From positions 936,501 to 1,000,500 of the forward strand of contig NZ_JAUFQP010000013.1 of NCBI RefSeq assembly GCF_030409805.1: DNA of 64,000 nt. The letters run 5' to 3'. Within the stretch, counting starts at the first letter, position 1. The number at the start of each line of letters is the position of its first letter. Under the pieces are notes generated by a model, which was not told the origin of the DNA, did not search any database, and saw only the letters and a list, made by a program, of their open reading frames with translations. Source of the DNA: Algibacter miyuki. GTDB taxonomy: Bacteria > Bacteroidota > Bacteroidia > Flavobacteriales > Flavobacteriaceae. The translations under genes were made by a program, and so were the position numbers. Positions 44,307-53,256 of this stretch are shown piece after piece.

Positions 44307-45305
44307 CTAATTTCCTTTTAATCGCTGCCATAAATCACCCATGAGCTTTTTACCATCACGAGATGTTTTTTCTTGTTCAATAAAATGAACTGTTCCTGAG
44401 GCGTCCACGTCAATTTGATATTTAAAAACGAAATTTTGAGATTGTTTTTCAAAATTCATCACACCAAAACGTAAATCGTTATAGTATAATTTTCCGTTTA
44501 CTTTATTAATAGTGTACCAACCTTCAGAAATAGCAATCATACGTTTCACTTTTTCGTTTTCTTTAAGTTTACCTAACCATTCGTGATGTTTTGGATAGGT
44601 TTCAAACTCGATGGATTTTGTATCAAAAAAAGAGTAATTTCCTAATAAATAAGCATCTTCAGTTTCAATATTAGCGCTCCATAAAATGGTGTTTAATGGC
44701 GATGGCCTTGTGTCTATTTGCTTATAATCAATGTTCTGAGTTTCGAGAGCTTCTTCAAATTTATGAAAAGCAACTCCTTTTAAAACAAAGGTTAATGCTA
44801 AATAAAGCGTGCTCATGGTAAGCCCTAAATAGTTATAAATTCGTCGTTTTTCCGAAGTTCTTTTTTGTAGCATGGCTAGTATTAAAAAGACTAAAAAAGG
44901 CAACGTATAAAGTGGGTCTATTACAAAAATGGTTTTAAAAGCCAAACGCATATCTATAGGCCAAAATAATTGTGTGCCCCATGTGGTGTGTGCATCTAAA
45001 ATGGGGTGTGTTACTAATGCCCAGAAAAATAGCCAACTCCATCCTTTAAAGTCTTTATAGGTTTCATAACGCGATACGAGCCAACCAAAAAGCGGTGCAA
45101 AAAGTAAAGAGAACACTATGGAATGGGTAAAGCCACGGTGTATGGATAAGGCAGAAACCGTATCCGTAAAATAGGATGCGAAAACATCAAAATCGGGAAT
45201 AGTACCGGCAATGGCACCATATAAAATAGCTTTATTACCAACTTTTTTGCCTAAAACAGCTTCGCCAACGGCGGCCCCTAAAATAATTTGCGTGAGTGAA
45301 TCCAT
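44307..45305 (-). CDS. DUF457/YdjM-type membrane metal-dependent hydrolase
   Basis: About 332 residues from ATG 45305 ('MDSLTQIILGAAVGEAVLG', the usual family start; an ATG at 45317 is four codons further up). N-terminal half has several membrane helices with conserved 'PDFD' and 'HRGFTHS' histidines and 'THPILDAHTTWGTQLFWP', the signature of the YdjM/DUF457 inner-membrane family predicted to bind metal. The C-terminal 170 residues are soluble and beta-rich. E. coli YdjM is SOS-regulated; the activity of the family is unknown. It is transcribed away from the following PUL. Confidence 0.85.
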   Translation of the reverse strand: MDSLTQIILGAAVGEAVLGKKVGNKAILYGAIAGTIPDFDVFASYFTDTVSALSIHRGFTHSIVFSLLFAPLFGWLVSRYETYKDFKGWSWLFFWALVTHPILDAHTTWGTQLFWPIDMRLAFKTIFVIDPLYTLPFLVFLILAMLQKRTSEKRRIYNYLGLTMSTLYLALTFVLKGVAFHKFEEALETQNIDYKQIDTRPSPLNTILWSANIETEDAYLLGNYSFFDTKSIEFETYPKHHEWLGKLKENEKVKRMIAISEGWYTINKVNGKLYYNDLRFGVMNFEKQSQNFVFKYQIDVDASGTVHFIEQEKTSRDGKKLMGDLWQRLKGN

Positions 45306-45786
45306 AATACAACACAAAAGTAAGGTTTAAGATTGAGAGTGAGGTTATCAAAAAAATGACCGTTATGTTTTATATAAATGAGGTGCGGTTTAATTGTTAA
45401 AAACGCAAAAAAAAGCACTGTTTTTTACTGATTTTCGGCTTAATTAGGTGGTTGTGTTTTTGTTATGTGTTTTATACTACCTAAGCACTGAGATTGTTGA
45501 TGTGTTTTATATGTGTTTGATTTTCTGTGAGTTGTTAATTGTTTTAAAGCTAGTACATATGTTGTTTTTGGTAACATGAATTCTACAATGTAACAAAGTT
45601 ACTACAAAACGGGAACGTTCGTTTTAATTCTATTCAGGGTTAGTCTTTAATTTTGATAAATAACTTTTTTTCACCGGTAACTAGGTGTCTATTAGTTTCT
45701 ATAGCCATAGGAGTAGAAGTGTTTTTTTATTCCAAAAATATGGTCTCAACTAAAACGAATTACTAACCAAAACTAAATTTAATTGA
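45306..45786. other. Divergent intergenic region upstream of the second susC
   Basis: About 480 bases between the DUF457 gene and susC. It contains TAATTTTG at 45648-45655, a match to the TAnnTTTG -7 box, and an A-rich leader before the ATG. No gene was recognised. Target sites of the hybrid two-component regulator would be expected here. Confidence 0.4.
45648..45655 (+). promoter_or_regulatory. Putative -7 box for the second susC
   Basis: TAATTTTG matches the Bacteroidota consensus. It lies about 130 bases from the start codon. No matching -33 TTG was identified, so this is weak. Confidence 0.3.
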
Positions 45787-48700
45787 ATGAAACAGCATTT
45801 ACGTACATTACTCAAAATAATGTTCTTTTTTAATTTAATGATGTCCACATCGTATACCACTTATGCGGCAAACGCAGATGGTGATATGCTAGACATTTTA
45901 AATGAACAGGAATTAATAATCGAAGGAACCGTCATAGCATCGGATAATGGTTTGCCCTTAGCAGGTGTAAATATTATGATCAAAGGGCAGAAAAACGGAA
46001 CGTCTACCGATTTTGATGGAAACTTTATTTTGAAAGCAAAAGCTACCGACGTTTTAGTGATTTCTTATGTCGGATTTTTAAAACAAGAAATTCCTATAGG
46101 AGGGAAAACTAAGTTCGACATTATTCTAGAAGTTGATACGGCTAAATTAGACGAAGTTACTGTTGTAGCTTACGGACAGCAAAAAAAGGAAAGTGTTGTG
46201 GCTTCTATAACCACAGTAAAACCACAAGAATTAAAAATACCTTCTAGTAATTTAACGGCATCATTCTCAGGGCGAATTCCTGGGGTTATTTCTTATCAAA
46301 CATCAGGAGAACCAGGAAATGATAACGCCGAGTTTTTTATCCGTGGTGTATCAACATTTGGGTATAGAACGTCACCATTAATATTAATTGATGGTATGGA
46401 ATCTAGTGTGGACGATTTGGCCAGAATGGATGTAGATGATATAGAAAGTTTTTCTATTATGAAAGATGCATCAGCAGCAGCATTATATGGTTCTCGTGGC
46501 GCAAACGGTGTTATTTTAGTTAATACAAAAGAAGGAAAAGAAGGAAAGGCTAAAATATCTTTTAAATATGAAACCTACCTATCGTCTAACGTAAAAGATA
46601 TTGAGTTTGCAGATCCTGTAACCTATATGAATTTATGGAATGAAGCTGTTTTTACATCTAGTAATGGAGGAGAAATTGTAAACCGTGTGTTTACACAAAA
46701 CGAAATTGATAATGTGCAAAACAATGTAGATCCACAAATATATCCTTCAACCGATTGGTATGGTACGTTATTTAAAGATCATGCTATTAATAAGCGGTTA
46801 AACTTGAATGTTTCAGGTGGAGGTAAGGTTGCCAAGTATTATTTATCTGGAACCTATACTAATGATACAGGTATATTAAATGTAGATGAGAGAAATAATT
46901 TTAATTCTGGTATTAGTTTAAATAAAATACAAATACGTTCAAATAACAATATTAACATATCACCGAGCTTTAAAGCAAAAGTACAGTTTTATCTAGCTTT
47001 AGATGATTATACAGGACCTTTAGATGGTGCGCAAACGGTTTTTGATATGGTAGGGAAAACAAGCCCTGTTTTATATCCAGCATATTATGAGCCAGATGCT
47101 GCTAACCAGCATGCTACACAAATATTATTTGGAAATTACTTAGAAGGTGCCGATTATATTAACCCTTATGCAGAATCTGTAAAAGGATATAGAGATTACA
47201 CCAGATCTAAATTAAGTGGACAAATTAATCTAGAAAAAGAATTCTCTAAAGATTTTAATGTGAGGTTAAAAGTAGGTTATGATAATTCTTCTTATTTTCA
47301 AACTAGAAGACAGTATAGACCTTTTTATTACAATATAGGGCGGTATGATAAATACACTGGAGACTATACATTAGCATGGCTTAACGAAGAGAGCAACCCG
47401 GAAGATGCTATTGATTATTCGCCGTCTTCAAGTCAAGTGTCTGCTGTTTTTTATTTAGAAGGCGCTGCTAATTATAGCAAACAATTAAATGATGATCATC
47501 TAATAGGAGGTACCTTGGTTTATACCATGCGTGAAGAAAAGAATAATACAGCTTCTAATTTACAAAACTCTTTACCTAATAGAAATTTAGGTTTAGCTGG
47601 TAGATTAAATTATGCTTATAAAGACAGATATTTTATCGAAGGTAACTTTGGGTATAATGGATCGGAACGTTTTTCTGAAGATAATAGATTTGGTTTCTTT
47701 CCATCTATTGGAGCAGGCTGGTATGTTTCTAAAGAAAAATTTTGGGAGCCTTTAGAAGATGTGGTGAACAAATTCAGAATCCGATCGTCTTATGGTTTAG
47801 TTGGTAATGATGCTATTGGTAGCGCTAGTGATCGTTTCTTTTATTTATCAGAAGTAAATCTAAACAATAGTGGTAATTCTGCAACCTTCGGAGAAGACCG
47901 AGAATATACTGTAAATGGTGTTGCTATTAATAGATATGCTAATAGTGCGATTACATGGGAGAATGCTGAGAAATTTAACTTAGCGGTAGATTTAGGCTTG
48001 TTTAATAGCAAAATAGATATTACTGCAGAGTACTTTTTTGATAAACGACATGATATTTTTATGGAGCGTTCAGAAATTCCTGCAAGTTTAGGATTATCAA
48101 CAAATTTATATGCAAACTCAGGGGAAGCTGAGAGTCGTGGATTTGAGTTTTCATTAAAAGGAAACCATCATGTAAATAAAGATTTCTGGATTCAAACCAT
48201 GGCTAATTTTACTTATGCAACCAGTGAGTTTTTAGCTTATGATGAGCCAGATTATACCAGTGCACCATGGAGAAGTAGAATAGGGCAACCTATTAGACAA
48301 AATTATGGTTATGTAGCCGAGCGTTTATTTTATGATGAAGATGATGTAATAAATTCACCATTACAAATAGGTGTGCAAAATTCTTATGAAGGTTATGGTC
48401 CTGGAGATATTAAATATAAAGATATTAATGGCGATGGCGTTATTGATAGTGAAGATAGAGTGCCAATTGGCTATCCTTCATCTCCTGAAATAAACTATGG
48501 ATTTGGATTTTCAACAGGATATAAAAACTGGGACTTTAGCTGTTTCTTTAATGGTATAGCGCGTACATCCTTTTTTATAGATTCTTCTGGAACACAACCA
48601 TTTTACCAGTATAGTGTTGATGAAGGGGAAGCTATCAATCAATTACTTGATATTTATGCACAAGATCATTGGTCGGAAGATAATAAAGACCCTTATGCAC

Positions 48701-48990
48701 TTTATCCAAGATTAACACATGCTAGAAGTGATAATAATCGTGTAAATAGTACATGGTGGTTAAGAGATGGCTCTTACCTAAGGTTAAGACAAGTGGAACT
48801 AGGTTATAATATTTCTAAAGATTTTATAAAAAGTAAACTACCGTTATTACAAAGCGGAAGACTTTATTGTTCTGCAACAAACTTATTTACCATTAGTAAG
48901 TTCGATTTATGGGATGTGTCACTTTCTGGAGATCCATACAATTACCCAGTTCAAAAAGTATTTAACTTAGGGATTAGACTTGAATTTTAA
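45787..48990 (+). CDS. susC: SusC/RagA-type TonB-dependent transporter of the acidic-glycan PUL
   Basis: 1067 residues. Signal sequence at 1-28 ('MSTSYTTYAAN'), carboxypeptidase-like domain at about 42-130 ('IEGTVIASDNGLPLAGVNIMI'), plug at about 140-260 ('PSSNLTASFSGRIPGV', 'FIRGVSTFG', 'SPLILIDGMES', 'SIMKDASAAALYGSRGANGVILV') and a beta-barrel with the aromatic C-terminal residue. The 'LDEVTVVAYGQQKKESVVASIT' TonB-box region is clear. It imports oligosaccharides with the SusD protein 12 bases downstream. Similar in class to the SusC at 17.1 kb but clearly different in sequence. Confidence 0.95.
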   Translation: MKQHLRTLLKIMFFFNLMMSTSYTTYAANADGDMLDILNEQELIIEGTVIASDNGLPLAGVNIMIKGQKNGTSTDFDGNFILKAKATDVLVISYVGFLKQEIPIGGKTKFDIILEVDTAKLDEVTVVAYGQQKKESVVASITTVKPQELKIPSSNLTASFSGRIPGVISYQTSGEPGNDNAEFFIRGVSTFGYRTSPLILIDGMESSVDDLARMDVDDIESFSIMKDASAAALYGSRGANGVILVNTKEGKEGKAKISFKYETYLSSNVKDIEFADPVTYMNLWNEAVFTSSNGGEIVNRVFTQNEIDNVQNNVDPQIYPSTDWYGTLFKDHAINKRLNLNVSGGGKVAKYYLSGTYTNDTGILNVDERNNFNSGISLNKIQIRSNNNINISPSFKAKVQFYLALDDYTGPLDGAQTVFDMVGKTSPVLYPAYYEPDAANQHATQILFGNYLEGADYINPYAESVKGYRDYTRSKLSGQINLEKEFSKDFNVRLKVGYDNSSYFQTRRQYRPFYYNIGRYDKYTGDYTLAWLNEESNPEDAIDYSPSSSQVSAVFYLEGAANYSKQLNDDHLIGGTLVYTMREEKNNTASNLQNSLPNRNLGLAGRLNYAYKDRYFIEGNFGYNGSERFSEDNRFGFFPSIGAGWYVSKEKFWEPLEDVVNKFRIRSSYGLVGNDAIGSASDRFFYLSEVNLNNSGNSATFGEDREYTVNGVAINRYANSAITWENAEKFNLAVDLGLFNSKIDITAEYFFDKRHDIFMERSEIPASLGLSTNLYANSGEAESRGFEFSLKGNHHVNKDFWIQTMANFTYATSEFLAYDEPDYTSAPWRSRIGQPIRQNYGYVAERLFYDEDDVINSPLQIGVQNSYEGYGPGDIKYKDINGDGVIDSEDRVPIGYPSSPEINYGFGFSTGYKNWDFSCFFNGIARTSFFIDSSGTQPFYQYSVDEGEAINQLLDIYAQDHWSEDNKDPYALYPRLTHARSDNNRVNSTWWLRDGSYLRLRQVELGYNISKDFIKSKLPLLQSGRLYCSATNLFTISKFDLWDVSLSGDPYNYPVQKVFNLGIRLEF

Positions 48991-49001
48991 AAAACAGCAA
49001 T

Positions 49002-51002
49002 ATGAAAACTAATATAAAACACATATTTATAATATTTACACTATCTGTGTTTATCACAGGGTGTTCAGATTATCTCGATATTGTACCAGATAATGTAGCA
49101 ACAATAGCCGATGCTTTTGATGATGAAAACTCGGCAGAAAGCTTTTTATTTACTTGCTATAGCCATATGCCAAGATTAGGAGAGCCTAAAAATAATGTGG
49201 GCTTTTACGGAGGAGATGCATCATATAGAATAAATTCTGTAATTAGGGGAGATGAGCCAGCACATTTAGTGAATTCCGAGTTAGCATTAGGCGCGCAAGA
49301 AGCCGATGTTTCTTATTTGGATTATTGGAGTGGTGGTAAAAATGGAACCAATTTATACCTAGGTATTAATGATTGTAACGTATTTCTAGAAAACATCAAC
49401 AGCCTGGTGTATATGGATGAGGATTTAAGAAAACGTTGGATTTCTGAGGTTAAATTTTTAAAAGCATACTATAACTTTTATTTATTTAGAATGTATGGAC
49501 CAATTATTATTAATGACACTAATTTACCAATAGATGCTGATATTTCTGAAATTCATAAATTTAGAAGTCCAGTAGACGAATGTGTCACTTATATTGCCGA
49601 TTTATTTCTTGAAGCTAGTGATGGTTTACCTTTACTAATAAACGATAGAGAAACGGAATTGGGTCGCGCAACAAAAGGAGCGGCATTAGCCATGCGCGCT
49701 AAAGTATTAGCTACTGGAGCTAGTCCGTTATTTAATGGGAATGCAGAGTATGCCAATGTAATTGATGCCAACGGGACACGTCTTTTTTCTGATTATGATG
49801 CTAATAAATGGCAATTAGCTGCCGATGCTTGTAAAATGGCTGTAGATACTTTAGAGTTTGCAGGTGTTCAGCTTTTTAAGTTTGATACTAGTGATATGCA
49901 ATATCTACCAGCCAATGTTAACCGAGATGAAGTACCAGAAGAAATAGTAAATGTTTTAACTATACAGCAGTCACTATCAGAGCGTTGGACGGATGAGAAA
50001 ATATTTGTTTCTACTAACGGAATAGCAGGAAGAATTCAAAATCATGCTCAAGCAAGAACACATGTTAAATTTCAGGGTAACGTTGAAGCTATGGGGTTCT
50101 ATTCGCCTACTTTACGTATAGCCGAAATGTTTTATACTAAAAATGGAGTGCCAATTGATGAAGATTTAACATGGAATTATGCAGATCGTTATGGCTTAAT
50201 CGATTATGATGTTGATAATGATAGCGATACAGATGGAAATGGAGTGCCAGATAATCAATATTTTGTAAAAGATGGTGAAACTACTGTAAACCTACATATG
50301 AATAGAGAGGTACGTTTTTATGGTAGTTTAGGATTCGATAGAGGAATTTGGTATGGTAACCCAGCACAATATAATTCTTCTGGAGGACAGGCAGGATTTG
50401 AAGATCATTATGTAGAAGGTAGAGCTTTAGAATATTCTGGTACGGCCATTGGTTCTGGGGTGTATTCTCAAACGGGGTATTTTCCTAAAAAATTAGTAAA
50501 CTACGATAATGTTATTAGTAGTGACGATATGGATTACAGTAGAGAGAGTTACGCTTTTCCAGAGATGCGTTTAGCAGATTTATATTTATTATATGCTGAA
50601 TGTGCAAATGAGGTAGATGATAGAGCAACGGCCTATATTTATATAGATAAGGTGAGAGAAAGAGCAAATTTAAAAGGCGTAGTGGAATCTTGGGCAAATT
50701 ATTCTTCAAGTCCTAGTAAACCATCAACTAAAGAGGGATTTCGTGATATTGTGCGTCAAGAGCGTTTAATTGAATTGGTTTTTGAAGGACATAGATTCTG
50801 GGATTTAAAACGATGGAAATTAGCAGAATATTATATGAATATACCTTTTAGAGGTTGGAATTATTTAGGTAGTGAGCCTGAAGATTTTTATGTTCCAAAT
50901 GTATTAGGCGTACCAACATATTCATTTAAAAATAATTTATGGCCTATAGAAACAGGTGAAATTTTGTCTAACCCTAATTTAATTCAAAATGGCGGTTGGT
51001 AG
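49002..51002 (+). CDS. susD: SusD/RagB-type lipoprotein
   Basis: 666 residues, long for the family. Lipobox cysteine at 21 ('FITGCSDYLDIVPDN'). Helical TPR-like scaffold with 'RWISEVKFLKAYYNFYLFRMYGPI', and the typical C-terminal 'QERLIELVFEGHRFWDLKRWKLAE' near 585-610. It caps the SusC transporter and binds the glycan at the surface. Followed after 28 bases by a glycan-binding-type lipoprotein gene. Confidence 0.93.
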   Translation: MKTNIKHIFIIFTLSVFITGCSDYLDIVPDNVATIADAFDDENSAESFLFTCYSHMPRLGEPKNNVGFYGGDASYRINSVIRGDEPAHLVNSELALGAQEADVSYLDYWSGGKNGTNLYLGINDCNVFLENINSLVYMDEDLRKRWISEVKFLKAYYNFYLFRMYGPIIINDTNLPIDADISEIHKFRSPVDECVTYIADLFLEASDGLPLLINDRETELGRATKGAALAMRAKVLATGASPLFNGNAEYANVIDANGTRLFSDYDANKWQLAADACKMAVDTLEFAGVQLFKFDTSDMQYLPANVNRDEVPEEIVNVLTIQQSLSERWTDEKIFVSTNGIAGRIQNHAQARTHVKFQGNVEAMGFYSPTLRIAEMFYTKNGVPIDEDLTWNYADRYGLIDYDVDNDSDTDGNGVPDNQYFVKDGETTVNLHMNREVRFYGSLGFDRGIWYGNPAQYNSSGGQAGFEDHYVEGRALEYSGTAIGSGVYSQTGYFPKKLVNYDNVISSDDMDYSRESYAFPEMRLADLYLLYAECANEVDDRATAYIYIDKVRERANLKGVVESWANYSSSPSKPSTKEGFRDIVRQERLIELVFEGHRFWDLKRWKLAEYYMNIPFRGWNYLGSEPEDFYVPNVLGVPTYSFKNNLWPIETGEILSNPNLIQNGGW

Positions 51003-51030
51003 TCTTATTTTTAATTCAAAAACAACAATT

Positions 51031-52317
51031 ATGAAAACTAAATATAAAATATCCTTTATTACCCTTATGGGCTTGTTTACTTTTATCGTTGCTTGTGGTA
51101 GCGAAGAGTTTATTGGTCAGCCAGCATCCGATGGGACAGCACCAGGCATGATATCAAATGTTTTAAGTGAAAGTACGCCCGGAGGCGCCAAAATAACTTA
51201 TGATATTCCTACCGATGAGGATTTTTCTCATGTAGAAGCCGTGTATTATGTTGGCGAAGGTCAAGAAAGAAAATCTGTAGCCACTAAATACACACAAGAG
51301 TTATCTGTTAATGGTTTTGGAGACACACTTCCTAAAGAGGTTGAACTTTATGCGGTTGATAAAAGTGGCAATAGGTCAGAGAAAGTAGTGGCTGAAATAA
51401 TACCGTTAACACCACCCTATATTACTATGAGGGAATCATTAGAAGTTTCAAGTGATTTTTCTGGTGTTTTGTTAAAATGGGAAAATGAAGCACAGGCTGA
51501 TAATCTTGGAATTACAATTTTAAGATATGATGAATATGGCGATTTTGTGCCTTATGAAACGGTTTACGACGATGTTTCAAATACGAATTTTCAAAACGTA
51601 AGAGGCATGGATACGTTGCAAGTGGAATTAGGATTTTATGTAAAAGATCAATGGGGAAACATAAGTGATACACTTATTGGAGAGTTTAAGCCACTTTACG
51701 AAATACAATTAGATAGAACAAAATGGAAAGCCTTACGATTAGATACCGATATACCAGAGGAACAAAGTTCGCAACGATTTGAAAAAGCTTTCGATGGAGA
51801 TATAACTAAATCGCGGTCTAATGCATTTAGTACTGTTTTAAATAAGGAAGAACAATATTCTCCGCTGCATTATACTATGGATATGGGAGAGATAAACTTA
51901 TATAGTCGTTTTAAAATTTATGCTACAGAGTGGAATGGTTATTCACGTGGAGGAATGCATTTCTTTGAGATGTATGGTACCAATGATCAAAGTTTGATTG
52001 ATAGAGAAACTAATGGCGCTTGGGAATGGTCTAATGGTGACAATCCACATGAAACAGGTAATTGGAGAGAAGAAGGCATGGACGGCTGGGAGCTTATTGG
52101 TGAGTTTGAAGTACTAAAAGCATCAGGGTTACCTGGGATAGAGAAAATTAATGCTATTGATAGACCATTTTCTGAAGGCGGTATGGAATTCCTTATGCCA
52201 GGAGGAACACCTCCATATAGGTATATTAGAATAAGACAAATTGAAAACTGGGATACAGTATACAAGGAAGTAACTTATGCCGAAATTGAATTTTTTGGAG
52301 CGCCCGTTAATAACTAA
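51031..52317 (+). CDS. SusE-position surface lipoprotein (DUF4959/DUF5000 type)
   Basis: 428 residues from ATG 51031 (an in-frame ATG at 50989 lies inside susD and would precede the signal). Lipobox cysteine at about 22 ('FTFIVACGSEEF'). Residues about 30-135 match DUF4959 ('GMISNVLSESTPGGAKITYDIP'), 140-240 an Ig-like domain and 250-425 a discoidin-like DUF5000 domain ('AFDGDITKSRSNAF', 'YRYIRIRQIENW'). These proteins occupy the surface glycan-binding slot of Bacteroidota PULs and probably help hold the substrate. Confidence 0.82.
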   Translation: MKTKYKISFITLMGLFTFIVACGSEEFIGQPASDGTAPGMISNVLSESTPGGAKITYDIPTDEDFSHVEAVYYVGEGQERKSVATKYTQELSVNGFGDTLPKEVELYAVDKSGNRSEKVVAEIIPLTPPYITMRESLEVSSDFSGVLLKWENEAQADNLGITILRYDEYGDFVPYETVYDDVSNTNFQNVRGMDTLQVELGFYVKDQWGNISDTLIGEFKPLYEIQLDRTKWKALRLDTDIPEEQSSQRFEKAFDGDITKSRSNAFSTVLNKEEQYSPLHYTMDMGEINLYSRFKIYATEWNGYSRGGMHFFEMYGTNDQSLIDRETNGAWEWSNGDNPHETGNWREEGMDGWELIGEFEVLKASGLPGIEKINAIDRPFSEGGMEFLMPGGTPPYRYIRIRQIENWDTVYKEVTYAEIEFFGAPVNN

Positions 52318-52331
52318 TAAAATACAGACCA

Positions 52332-53021
52332 ATGAAAAAAATATTAATAATAACATTAGCTCTAATTGCATTTTATAATTGTTCCGAAATGAACGATTTA
52401 CATCAGCCATATTTAGATAAAGGTGAAGCCATTTATCCTGCAAAACCAGATTCTTTAATTTCTTTTTCAGGACATAATCGATTAAAACTACAATGGTTTG
52501 TACAATCGGATTTGAGCATAAAGGGCGCAAGAATCTTTTGGAACGACAAAGCCGATTCTCTTGATATTCCTATTACGGTAACTCCTGGAGTAAGAGATAC
52601 TATTGGCGCCGTAGTTGAAAACTTGCCAGAAGGCGGTTATGTTTTTGAAGTGGTTAGTTTAGATAGCTATGGAAATAAATCTATTCCGGTAATTAGGTCG
52701 GGTAAATCTCTTGGCGATATATATTCGTCATCCTTAAATAATAGACAAATTCTTTCGTATAAAACAACCACGAATAATATCACTTTTACCATGAGTTCTA
52801 GTGATCCTGCCGATTATATTTACAGTGAGTTTCTTTATTATGATGAAAACAATGTTGAAGTAACAGCAGCGTTAGCATTAGATAATTTACAAACTATTAA
52901 AATTCCTTTAGATGAAATTGATATCACTAAAAACATAAAGTTTAGAAGTGTTTATCAACCGTTTCATAATGCTATAGATTTATTTTATACAGATTATAAA
53001 GAATTTATTATTGAAGAATAA
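52332..53021 (+). CDS. DUF4998-type surface lipoprotein
   Basis: 229 residues. Lipobox cysteine at 17 ('LIAFYNCSEMND'). 'GRNRLKLQW'-like ('GHNRLKLQWFVQSDLSIKGARIFWN') and 'NLPEGGYVFEVVSLDSYGNKS' are typical of the DUF4998 fibronectin-like proteins that follow SusD in many PULs. Likely glycan binding at the surface; no catalytic residues seen. It begins 14 bases after the DUF5000 gene, so susC to this gene form one operon. Confidence 0.8.
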   Translation: MKKILIITLALIAFYNCSEMNDLHQPYLDKGEAIYPAKPDSLISFSGHNRLKLQWFVQSDLSIKGARIFWNDKADSLDIPITVTPGVRDTIGAVVENLPEGGYVFEVVSLDSYGNKSIPVIRSGKSLGDIYSSSLNNRQILSYKTTTNNITFTMSSSDPADYIYSEFLYYDENNVEVTAALALDNLQTIKIPLDEIDITKNIKFRSVYQPFHNAIDLFYTDYKEFIIEE

Positions 53022-53142
53022 ACATAATCTCGATAATACTCAATCAATTATTATTTAATAATGATTAAAAGGTGTTTTCTCAAGGTTGTTGTGTTTTTCT
53101 TTTAAAAAGTATAATAATATATAGACATATTGTTTATACTAC

Positions 53143-53172
53143 AACAGGCTTATATACATATAAGCCTGTTTA
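53143..53172 (+). terminator. Terminator-like hairpin between DUF4998 and beta-helix genes
   Basis: AACAGGCTTATA (53143-53154) pairs perfectly with TATAAGCCTGTT (53159-53170) around a 4-base loop. The T run is weak, so it may attenuate rather than stop transcription. Confidence 0.6.
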
Positions 53173-53256
53173 GTTTGCTATGTCTTCAAATTGATTTTTA
53201 AAATCTCTTAAACAGACCATGAGAAGATGCTTTTTGATAAATAAAAAGCACAAAAA